Below the pieces are notes generated by a model, which saw nothing but the letters and a program-made list of their open reading frames with translations, did no database searches and was not told the DNA's origin. From an uncultured Peptococcaceae bacterium (lineage in GTDB: Bacteria; Bacillota; Dehalobacteriia; UBA4068; JAAVYR01): 7,728 bases of DNA. The DNA lies in the NCBI GenBank assembly GCA_949739465.1, contig CATIYQ010000116.1, forward strand, positions 1-7,728, written 5' to 3'. Below, one piece after another: positions 1 through 5,621 of this stretch (the first letter of the stretch is position 1; every line of letters starts with the position of its first letter). Position numbers and translations under genes: made by a program.

Positions 1-185
1 CGCTCTGGAACGATATTTGCAAACTTCATCAGGATTTGGAAAAAATTCGAGCCATTGAAAACTTCAACCCGGAATCTGTTCGCGTAACCCAAGGCGACCG
101 CAAAAAAGCGGTAGTTTGCAATATTAAAGGCTTAAACATTGTCAACGCTATGGCGCAGCTCTATATGAGCGTAATCATTGAATAA
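1..185 (+). CDS. xkdK: Contractile tail sheath protein, C-terminal end (5' truncated by window)
   Basis: The reading frame is open from base 3 (bases 1-2 belong to a cut codon) to TAA at 183-185, giving the last 60 residues. They include NFNPESV, then VTQGDRKKAVV, and end in MAQLYMSVIIE. This matches the C-terminal domain of PBSX XkdK-type sheath proteins, where an 'NF...V...G..K..V' strand pair is followed by a 'V.AM.KLYM.V.V' strand. Sheath subunits polymerise around the tail tube and contract to drive it into the host envelope, and the C-terminal strand takes part in the inter-subunit mesh. The tube gene starts 12 nt downstream, the usual sheath-tube order. The N-terminal part lies outside the window, so total length is unknown. 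Identification rests on this end plus context and is firm for the family. Confidence 0.88.
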   Translation, partial: LWNDICKLHQDLEKIRAIENFNPESVRVTQGDRKKAVVCNIKGLNIVNAMAQLYMSVIIE

Positions 186-197
186 GGAGGGTGATTT

Positions 198-671
198 ATG
201 AATCGGGCAATTATGAACGCCAAAGATACTATTTCCGCGTCTTTAGCGGAGTGCTTCATCACCATTGAAGGTAACCGTTACAACTTCATGCAGGCAATCA
301 ACCTAGAAGCGAAAATCGAGAAGAACAAGACAGAAGTGCCAATCTTAGGGAAAACCGGCAAAGGCAATAAGTCTACAGGCTGGAAAGGCACCGGCTCTGC
401 TACCTTCCACTACAACACCAGCATTTTTCGGGAGTTGCTCTTGCGGTACAAGAACACCGGCGAAGATATTTATTTCGATATTCAAGTAACCAACGAAGAC
501 CCTACAGCGGCAGTTGGCAGGCAGACCGTCATCCTCAAAGACTGCAATATCGACGGCGGTATTTTAGTGAAATTTGACGCGGATGCGGAATACTTAGACG
601 AGGATTTAGACTTTACTTTTGAAGACTTTGAAATCCCGGAAACATTCCAAATTCTTGCAGGTATGAAATAG
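198..671 (+). CDS. xkdM: Tail tube protein, XkdM family (DUF2001)
   Basis: A 157-aa protein, close to the family's usual length of about 150. It forms the inner tube of the contractile tail, a stack of hexameric rings through which DNA passes. Diagnostic segments are KDTIS near residue 9, the block IEKNKTEVPILG at about 40-51, the TGWKGTGSATFHY strand at about 60-72, and the acidic end DFTFEDFEIPE at about 138-148. PBSX XkdM has the same 'EKNK.EV' and 'TFEDF..PE' signatures. ATG 198 is preferred because AAGGAGGG (184-191) lies just upstream, overlapping the sheath stop codon; GGAGG ends 7 nt before the start. A second in-frame ATG at 213 has no such signal. The strong ribosome site fits a high-copy structural protein. 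The stop (669-671) overlaps the ribosome site of the next gene. Confidence 0.92.
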   Translation: MNRAIMNAKDTISASLAECFITIEGNRYNFMQAINLEAKIEKNKTEVPILGKTGKGNKSTGWKGTGSATFHYNTSIFRELLLRYKNTGEDIYFDIQVTNEDPTAAVGRQTVILKDCNIDGGILVKFDADAEYLDEDLDFTFEDFEIPETFQILAGMK

Positions 672-681
672 GAGGTAAACT

Positions 682-1110
682 GTGAAAAATTTAACAGCCT
701 TTCTTGCTCAAAACGCAAAGAAAATTAACAATGTAAAATATGTGGCGTCTAACCGCTTCACCAACCCGGAAACAGGAGAACCGATGGAATGGGAAATCTG
801 CTGTATTACGGCGGCAGAAAATGCGGCGATTAGAAAATCCTGCATGCGAACAATCCAGGTACCGGGGCGGCGCGGACAATATACCCAAGACTATGACGCT
901 AATAGCTACTTAGCAAAAATTGCGGTACGCTGTACAGTCTTCCCTAACTTAAACGATGCCGAATTACAGCAAAGCTACGGCGCCATGGGCGCAGAACAAC
1001 TCATCACAACAATGTTGACACCTGCTGAATTTGAAGACTATACGGCAAAAGTTATGGAGACGAACGGCTTCCAAAACGGCGATGAAATGGTGGAAGACGC
1101 AAAAAACTAA
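682..1110 (+). CDS. xkdN: Tail assembly chaperone, short form (XkdN-like)
   Basis: A 142-aa protein starting at GTG 682, preceded by AGGAGG at 670-675 with 6-nt spacing. It lies between the tube and tape measure genes, the conserved position of tail assembly chaperones (lambda gpG, P2 gpE type), which coat the tape measure while the tube polymerises. Features typical of the XkdN family are a short N-terminal helix (LTAFLAQNAKK), a core with PMEWEICCITAAENAAIRKSC at about residues 34-54, a 'DYDANSYLAKIAVRCTVFPNL' region at about 70-90 and 'LLTPAEF'-like helix MLTPAEFEDY at about 111-120. The frame stops at TAA 1108-1110 directly after an A_AAA_AAC slippery heptamer, so a minority of ribosomes should shift to -1 and make a 200-aa fusion with the downstream segment. 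The short form is the expected major product. Confidence 0.88.
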   Translation: MKNLTAFLAQNAKKINNVKYVASNRFTNPETGEPMEWEICCITAAENAAIRKSCMRTIQVPGRRGQYTQDYDANSYLAKIAVRCTVFPNLNDAELQQSYGAMGAEQLITTMLTPAEFEDYTAKVMETNGFQNGDEMVEDAKN

Positions 1111-1156
1111 TCCTTGGAGACGACCCGGAAGCAAATTATGCTTACTACTGTCTCCA
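1101..1156 (+). promoter_or_regulatory. Programmed -1 ribosomal frameshift signal
   Basis: The heptamer A_AAA_AAC sits at 1101-1107 in the zero frame (GCA AAA AAC, then stop TAA), the classical X_XXY_YYZ form. After a 7-nt spacer (1108-1114) comes a perfect 7-bp stem, TGGAGAC (1115-1121) pairing with GTCTCCA (1150-1156). Inside it is a second hairpin, AAGCA (1129-1133) with TGCTT (1139-1143) around a 5-nt loop. A purine stretch GGTGGA (1089-1094) upstream could act as a weak internal Shine-Dalgarno enhancer. Together these explain how the -1 frame segment to 1283 is expressed. The pairing was found by eye; efficiency cannot be judged from sequence. Confidence 0.82.
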
Positions 1157-1283
1157 TAAATTCAAATGGCCTCCCTCTTTCTTCCTTAATATGAGTCCTT
1201 ATGAACAGGCGTTTATTATCGCGGCTATTGATATTAAGGTGGCCAAAGAGAAGAAAGAGATAGATAAAATGAAAAAGAAATAG
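1107..1283 (+). CDS. -1 frameshift extension of the tail assembly chaperone (GT-like fusion product with 682-1107)
   Basis: In the -1 frame relative to XkdN, 58 codons stay open from CTA 1107 to TAG 1281-1283. The segment begins LILGDDPEANYAYYCLHKF, has a middle MSPYEQAFIIAAID and ends in a lysine-rich tail. It has no credible start of its own: the only in-frame ATG (1191) has a pyrimidine-rich upstream region with no Shine-Dalgarno. With slippage at 1101-1107 it is appended to XkdN residue 142, giving 200 aa. In lambda (G/GT) and P2 (E/E') the equivalent extension contacts the tape measure or tube and is made at low ratio, so I infer the same role. The 'PYE.AFI.AAI' helix and charged C-terminus look like real coding sequence. 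The alternatives, a decayed separate gene or a sequencing error in xkdN, are less likely given the intact slip signal. Confidence 0.82.
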   Translation, partial: LILGDDPEANYAYYCLHKFKWPPSFFLNMSPYEQAFIIAAIDIKVAKEKKEIDKMKKK

Positions 1284-1307
1284 GGCGCGCCGGGTCGCGT
1301 CCTATTT
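1278..1307 (+). terminator. Strong GC-rich hairpin before the tape measure gene, possible partial terminator or attenuator
   Basis: The arm 1278-1289 (AAATAGGGCGCG) pairs with 1296-1307 (CGCGTCCTATTT), giving 12 consecutive pairs with a single G-U wobble around a 6-nt loop. The lower stem is A/T-rich with As on the 5' side and TATTTT on the 3' side, which resembles a rho-independent terminator. The U-run is short (four), and the tape measure ribosome site AAAGGAGG follows immediately at 1311-1318. Full termination would silence the baseplate genes, so partial attenuation, or RNA stability and processing that lowers downstream expression relative to sheath, tube and chaperone, fits better. It overlaps the stop codon of the frameshift extension. 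Confidence 0.5.
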
Positions 1308-1324
1308 TAGAAAGGAGGAATTTA

Positions 1325-3220
1325 ATGGCTACAATTCGGTCTCAGCTTGTGCTTACCGACGGCATGTCTGGACCGTTACGGAGTATTCACCGGGCGATGA
1401 ATATGGCTCTAAACAGCTTTGAAGCTATGCAGAGCGCCACCAGCCGTCCTGTTGACGTGCGCGGCTTTCAAGCTGCAAGAGACGAACTTGCTCGCCTTGG
1501 TACTCAACTTGATACGCTTGAACAGCAAACGCACCGCGTTGGTAACGCTGCAGGTGCTATGCAATCTAAATTCTTAAAAGCTGCTGCAGCTATCGGCGCA
1601 GCATTGTCCATAAAGAATATTATCGGGCTCGCGGATAACATGACCCAAACGACTGCGCGGTTAAACTTAATCACTGGCGATGAAGCATTAACGAAAGACT
1701 TACAAAGTCAAATTATGGCGTCGGCCAATAGGTCAAGAGCGGGCTATCAAACAACGGCAGACTCTGTTGCTAAAATGGGTATTATGGCAAAAGATGCCTT
1801 CAAAGGAAATACAGCTGAATTGGTGCAGTTTACAGAGCTTATCAATAAGCAATTTACCATTGCTGGGACATCAGCTGCTGGTATAGATGCTGCAATGCTC
1901 CAACTAACCCAAGCAATGAGTTCTGGTGTGCTAAGAGGCGAAGAATTAAACTCTATCTTTGAACAGGCGCCGACCATTATCCAAACCATTGCAGACTATT
2001 TGGGTGTGCCAATCGGTCAAATTCGCTCTATGGCCGCCGAGGGTTTAATTACGGCGGATATTGTAAAAAACGCTATGTTTGACCAGGCTGATAAAATCAA
2101 TGAAAAATTTGATAGTATGCCGTACACTTGGTCTCAGGTATGGACTTTGATGAAAAATATCATGCTGGATACGTTTGGACCATTATTGCAGGCTATCGGG
2201 AAAGGTGCCCAGTTTATTTATAACAACTGGTCTACTATTGAGCCTATTTTAGCAGGGCTTGCTGTAACGGTTGGGATTCTTACAACTGCCTGGGCTCTCT
2301 ATACTGCCCAAGTTTGGTTGGCAGAGGCAGCGAATAGAGCTCTCATAGTGTCTATGCTTTCTAATCCTGTTCTCTGGCTGGCTGTAGCTATTGGCATTCT
2401 TGTCGCGCTGCTATATAGGTGGATTCAAGCTGTCGGCGGCGTATCCAACGCCTGGGAACTCTGTAAACTTATCTTAAAAGCAACCTGGCTTGGTATCCAG
2501 CTGATGTTTTTTACCGGAGTCTATAAAGTCATGGACTTAATAGACAGGCTGAAATTAGGCTGGAAATGTATGGGCGTTGCTATTGCCGACTATGCGGGAG
2601 ATATGAAGGTTTCCGTTTTGACCACTTTACAAAATATGGTTAACGGCGCTATTGATATTATCAATAAATTTACTAGCACGGTTAACAGTATTTTTGGCAG
2701 CAATATCGCAGTTATAGAGCATGTAACCTTTGCCACAACGGCCGCCGCAGAAAACGAAGCGGCAAAACAATCCAGACACGCAGACCTTTCCGCCTATCAA
2801 CAGGACTTGGAAAATGCGAAAGCTGCAAGAGACGCTCATTTGGACGATTTAAGAGCACAGCTAGCAGAAAACGAGGCTACTTTTCAAGCGACATTAGCAA
2901 AAGGCAAAGAAGAAGCTGCCGCTAAAAATGCGGCTAGTCAAGCTGCTTTAGACAGTATCGGTGCAGATACTGCCAGCGTAGCGGAAAGCGCGGGTAGCGC
3001 AGCGGCGTCCTTAAAAGAAAATACGGAAGACTTAAAATATATGCGCGACCTTGCCGAGCAGGAAGTTATCAATCGTTTTACCACAGCAGAAGTGAAAATC
3101 GACTACTCCGGCATGACCAATCGCATTGATTCCGATATGGATTTAGACGGGGTGCTGACAACGCTGACAGACGGCTTTGCCGAAGCTATCGAAGTCGCAG
3201 CCGAGGGGGTGCATGTATAA
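1325..3220 (+). CDS. xkdO: Tail tape measure protein (XkdO-like)
   Basis: A 631-aa protein that sets tail length and occupies the tube lumen until DNA ejection. ATG 1325 follows AAAGGAGG (1311-1318) with 6-nt spacing. Residues 1-80 are helical (MSGPLRSIHRAM, then heptad-like DELARLGTQLDTLEQQ). Residues of about 85-285 form the conserved tape measure N-terminal domain (TIGR02675 type), with QAMSSGVLRGEELNSIFEQ at 196-214, GVPIGQIRSMAAEG and the following LITADIVKNAMF. Two strongly hydrophobic stretches lie at about 304-330 and 345-365, as expected of a protein that may insert into the host membrane. A charged, Ala-rich probable coiled coil spans about 475-540, and the C-terminus has INRFTTAEVKIDYSGM and an end typical of clostridial XkdO relatives. 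No lysozyme or peptidase domain is visible. It is much shorter than PBSX XkdO (over 1,300 aa), implying a shorter tail. Confidence 0.93.
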   Translation: MATIRSQLVLTDGMSGPLRSIHRAMNMALNSFEAMQSATSRPVDVRGFQAARDELARLGTQLDTLEQQTHRVGNAAGAMQSKFLKAAAAIGAALSIKNIIGLADNMTQTTARLNLITGDEALTKDLQSQIMASANRSRAGYQTTADSVAKMGIMAKDAFKGNTAELVQFTELINKQFTIAGTSAAGIDAAMLQLTQAMSSGVLRGEELNSIFEQAPTIIQTIADYLGVPIGQIRSMAAEGLITADIVKNAMFDQADKINEKFDSMPYTWSQVWTLMKNIMLDTFGPLLQAIGKGAQFIYNNWSTIEPILAGLAVTVGILTTAWALYTAQVWLAEAANRALIVSMLSNPVLWLAVAIGILVALLYRWIQAVGGVSNAWELCKLILKATWLGIQLMFFTGVYKVMDLIDRLKLGWKCMGVAIADYAGDMKVSVLTTLQNMVNGAIDIINKFTSTVNSIFGSNIAVIEHVTFATTAAAENEAAKQSRHADLSAYQQDLENAKAARDAHLDDLRAQLAENEATFQATLAKGKEEAAAKNAASQAALDSIGADTASVAESAGSAAASLKENTEDLKYMRDLAEQEVINRFTTAEVKIDYSGMTNRIDSDMDLDGVLTTLTDGFAEAIEVAAEGVHV

Positions 3221-3879
3221 TGTATCGTTTTCAAATGGACAAAATAACACTACCGGTTACGCCGTCTAAATTGACGGTAAAAATCAAAGGCAACAATAAG
3301 ACGCTAACCCTGGTAAACGAGGGCGATATGAGCATTTTGAGAGCCCCGGGACTTACAGAAATCAGCTTTGAAGTCATTCTACCTATGCTGGGGAAATACC
3401 CCTTCTCGGTAGCTCATAATCGTCCTGATTACTACCTAAACGCCTTTAAGAAATTGATGCTGGAAAAACAGCCTTTTCAGTTTTCCGTTATTAGGGAAGC
3501 GCCCTCTGGTAAAACATTATTTCCCTCTAGCATGGAAGTAAGCCTGGAAAACTACACCATAACCGAGGACGCAAGCAAAGGGTTGGATATGACGGTAGCG
3601 ATTACGCTGAAACAATACATTCGGTACGCTACTAAAACAAAAGAGGTGATTCAGCCTACCGCTGAAAGTGAGCCTACTATTATCGAGGAAACCAAACGGG
3701 ACGCAAGCTCTGCGCCAAAGGCCCAAACATATACCGTAAAATCAGGGGATTGTCTCTGGACCATTGCCAAAAAGTATTATAACGACGGGGCAAGATATAA
3801 AGAAATTTATGAGGCGAATAAGGATACGCTGAAAAGCCCAAACCTGATTTATCCCGGACAGGAGCTGATATTGCCATGA
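3220..3879 (+). CDS. xkdP: LysM-domain baseplate/tail protein (XkdP)
   Basis: A 219-aa protein, close to PBSX XkdP in length. The N-terminal region (1-135) is beta-rich and starts YRFQMDKITLPVTPSKLTVK, with 'PGLTEISFEVILPMLGKYPF' at about 43-62, the XkdP core. A Thr/Glu/Ser-rich linker (about 137-168) leads to one LysM domain at 169-218: YTVKSGDCLWTIAKKYY, a middle YKEIYEANKD and the ending LIYPGQELILP. LysM binds N-acetylglucosamine-containing glycans. In tails this architecture (compare T4 gp53 and P2 gpX) sits at the hub and clamps or orients the baseplate; direct contact with host peptidoglycan is possible. The start overlaps the tape measure stop by one base (TAATG), with GAGGGGG at 3203-3209, so translation is probably coupled. 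Confidence 0.92.
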   Translation: MYRFQMDKITLPVTPSKLTVKIKGNNKTLTLVNEGDMSILRAPGLTEISFEVILPMLGKYPFSVAHNRPDYYLNAFKKLMLEKQPFQFSVIREAPSGKTLFPSSMEVSLENYTITEDASKGLDMTVAITLKQYIRYATKTKEVIQPTAESEPTIIEETKRDASSAPKAQTYTVKSGDCLWTIAKKYYNDGARYKEIYEANKDTLKSPNLIYPGQELILP

Positions 3880-4841
3880 AAGTAGATTTAGTTATTAACC
3901 ACGGTGATATGCTCTACTATCCTATCGTAGAAGAAGGTATTAACCTGGAATGGGACAGAAAAGGTACGCCAGGCAAGCTAAAGTTTAAGGTGGTAAAAGA
4001 CGAGGTTCTTTCTTTTCAAGAAGGAGACGCCGTAAAGCTGTCTATAGACGGGATAGATATGTTTTACGGCTTTGTTTTTACCAAAAGCAAATCGGGACAA
4101 TCTCCGTATCTTATCGAGGTAACGGCCTATGACCAGCTGCGGTATTTCAAAAATAAAGATACCTATAACTATACCAACAAAAAAGCAAATGAGGTTGTCC
4201 GGATGATAGCCGAAGATTTTCGCCTGTCCGTTGGGGAACTGGACGATACGGAGCATATCATTCCGTTTCGCTCTGAGTCGGATAAAACACTCTTTGACAT
4301 TGTGCAAAATGCTCTTGATGAAACGCTGCAGGCAAAAACCAAGCTCTATGTGCTTTATGACGATGTAGGGAAACTTACGCTGAAAAACATTGAGAATATG
4401 AAGCTGAACCTAATATTGGATGCCGATACCATTGGTAATTATTCTTATTCCAGCACCATTGACAGCATGACCTACAATCAAGTCAAAATTACCTTTGAAA
4501 ACAAGGATACAGGCGCCCATGAAATTTTTATTGCCAAAGACAGCGACAATATTAACCGTTGGGGGTTGCTCCAATATACCGATAAAGTGGAGCAATCTAC
4601 CAGCGGTATTGCAAAAGCCGAGGCGTTACTAAAGCTCTATGATACCAAGACTCGGACGCTTTCTATCTCTGATGCGCTGGGCGATGTACGAGTCCGCGCC
4701 GGCTCTTCTGTTGTTGTCAAATTAGAGTTGGGCGACATCAATATTCAAAGCTATTTGCTGGTGGAAAAAGTAACCCACAAATTCAAACAGGAACAGCACC
4801 TAATGGATTTAAGATTGCGAGGTGGTACATTTGTCAATTGA
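3876..4841 (+). CDS. xkdQ: Baseplate hub protein XkdQ (T4 gp27 / P2 gpD-like)
   Basis: A 321-aa protein, close to PBSX XkdQ (about 325). It is the expected hub that joins the end of the tube to the central spike, of the late-control-D/gp27 type. Visible family signatures are GTPGKLKFKV at about 30-39, 'GDAVKLSIDGIDMFYGFVF' at about 50-68, the strongly conserved AYDQLRYFKNKDTY at 84-97, then DKTLFDIVQNALDET at 136-150, YVLYDDVGKLTLKN at 158-171 and NRWGLLQY at 227-234. The C-terminal domain ends THKFKQEQHLMDLRLRGG, where the 'VTHKF....H.M.L.L' pattern is typical. ATG 3876 overlaps the XkdP stop by four bases (ATGA), with AGGAG at 3860-3864, indicating coupled translation. No peptidase or lysozyme segment is present, so wall hydrolysis must come from elsewhere if it occurs. 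Confidence 0.92.
   Translation: MKVDLVINHGDMLYYPIVEEGINLEWDRKGTPGKLKFKVVKDEVLSFQEGDAVKLSIDGIDMFYGFVFTKSKSGQSPYLIEVTAYDQLRYFKNKDTYNYTNKKANEVVRMIAEDFRLSVGELDDTEHIIPFRSESDKTLFDIVQNALDETLQAKTKLYVLYDDVGKLTLKNIENMKLNLILDADTIGNYSYSSTIDSMTYNQVKITFENKDTGAHEIFIAKDSDNINRWGLLQYTDKVEQSTSGIAKAEALLKLYDTKTRTLSISDALGDVRVRAGSSVVVKLELGDINIQSYLLVEKVTHKFKQEQHLMDLRLRGGTFVN
4820..4825 (+). promoter_or_regulatory. Ribosome binding site that selects a TTG start for xkdR
   Basis: AGGTGG at 4820-4825 (within GCGAGGTGG) ends 5 nt before TTG 4831. This site overlaps the alternative GTG at 4822, which has no purine-rich tract upstream, and the later ATG 4843 also lacks one. It therefore favours TTG 4831 as the true start. 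It is embedded in the end of xkdQ, so xkdR translation is likely coupled to xkdQ. Confidence 0.65.
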
Positions 4842-5226
4842 TATGACAGCCTTTCTCAATAATGTAAAACGGGCGGCAACGGAAGCCGTTGCTGCAGGAA
4901 ACCCAATGTCGTTTCTTTTCGGTAAGGTAACCGATGTATCGCCGCTGACCATTCAAGTAGACCAAAAGCTAACGCTTTTAGAAGCCCAGCTCATTCTTAC
5001 CAATGCCGTACGGGACTACACCGTCAACATGACCGTAGACCATGAAACGGAAGCGGCAAGCGGCGGCAGCGGCGATGCGGCATTTGCCAGCCACAAACAC
5101 AATTACAAAGGGACGAAATCCTATACGGTTCATCTGGGGCTAAAACCTGGAGAGCAAGTGCTGCTATTAAGAGCCGATGGAGGACAAAAATTCATTGTCT
5201 TAGACAGAGTGGAGGCGTTAGCATGA
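4831..5226 (+). CDS. xkdR: XkdR-like baseplate protein (DUF2577), candidate spike tip
   Basis: With the TTG start the protein is 131 aa; a longer GTG start at 4822 would add three residues (134 aa). The start overlaps the xkdQ stop by 11 nt. DUF2577 proteins always lie between the hub (XkdQ) and the gp25-like protein (XkdS) in PBSX-type tails. After an N-terminal helix (residues 3-22), strands FLFGKVTDVSPLTIQVD and the closing GEQVLLLRADGGQKFIVLDRV look like the ends of an OB-type barrel. Between them is a Gly/Ser/Ala-rich insertion carrying SHKHNYKG, with His at 88 and 90. The OB fold plus HxH is reminiscent of gpV/gp138-type spikes, whose trimeric tip holds iron through HxH motifs. That role is inference; family membership and position are well supported. 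No lysozyme domain is seen. Confidence 0.86.
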   Translation: MSIDMTAFLNNVKRAATEAVAAGNPMSFLFGKVTDVSPLTIQVDQKLTLLEAQLILTNAVRDYTVNMTVDHETEAASGGSGDAAFASHKHNYKGTKSYTVHLGLKPGEQVLLLRADGGQKFIVLDRVEALA

Positions 5227-5621
5227 TACCGAAAACAGATATGGATTTGGTAACGCTCAAAACCAAAACGCAACCCAGCGCGACTTATTGTCTGGATAAG
5301 GAAAGCGGAAGAATTCGGGGGGCTGTGGATAGGTTAGAAGCGATGAAACAAGCAATCTATCTAATACTGAATTCGGAACGCTATGCGTACCCCATTTATT
5401 CCTGGAACTACGGCGCAGAACTTCGAGACCTTATCGGACAACCGAAAGAGTATGTTTATCCCGAGATAAAGCACTGCATTACTGATGCTCTTTTGCAGGA
5501 CGACCGCATTACCGAAGTAGATAATTTCGAATTTGAGGCACATGGGAAAAAGCTCCATGTGTCTTTTCTTATTCACACTATTTTCGGAGTCTTGGATTGG
5601 GAGGTGAATATGAATGTATGA
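5223..5621 (+). CDS. xkdS: XkdS baseplate wedge protein (DUF2634, gp25-like)
   Basis: A 132-aa protein, slightly shorter than PBSX XkdS (about 144). DUF2634 is the gp25/gpW-like wedge component that nucleates sheath assembly on the baseplate. The signatures are clear: QPSATYCLDKESGRIRGAVD at residues 17-36, EAMKQAIYLILNSERYAYPI at 39-58, then YSWNYGAELRDLIG at 59-72, and the C-terminal sandwich from DDRITEVDNFEFE at 93 through LHVSFLIHTIFG. ATG 5223 overlaps the xkdR stop by four bases (ATGA), with GGAGG at 5211-5215 and 7-nt spacing. The gene sits directly before baseplate J, as in almost all contractile injection systems, where gp25 and gp6 homologues form the wedge together. Confidence 0.93.
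   Translation: MIPKTDMDLVTLKTKTQPSATYCLDKESGRIRGAVDRLEAMKQAIYLILNSERYAYPIYSWNYGAELRDLIGQPKEYVYPEIKHCITDALLQDDRITEVDNFEFEAHGKKLHVSFLIHTIFGVLDWEVNMNV

Noticed and set aside
1284..1291. GGCGCGCC palindrome that might suggest a cloning or engineering scar
   Set aside because: It is part of a longer hairpin in the natural chaperone-tape measure gap, and nothing else around it looks synthetic.
2065..2071. A second in-frame A_AAA_AAC heptamer inside the tape measure gene
   Set aside because: The -1 frame ends after three codons (CGC TAT GTT TGA), no clear stem-loop follows, and the zero frame continues as a conserved domain, so a programmed shift is unlikely.
1470..2834. 15-nt direct repeat (AAGCTGCAAGAGACG at 1470-1484 and 2820-2834)
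   Set aside because: Both copies encode AARD within helical, Ala-rich parts of the tape measure; a shared coding motif explains this better than a mobile or recombination site.
3978..4307. 109-codon open frame on the minus strand inside xkdQ
   Set aside because: It is a shadow of the well-conserved hub gene; its translation shows no recognisable domain and the operon runs entirely on the + strand.
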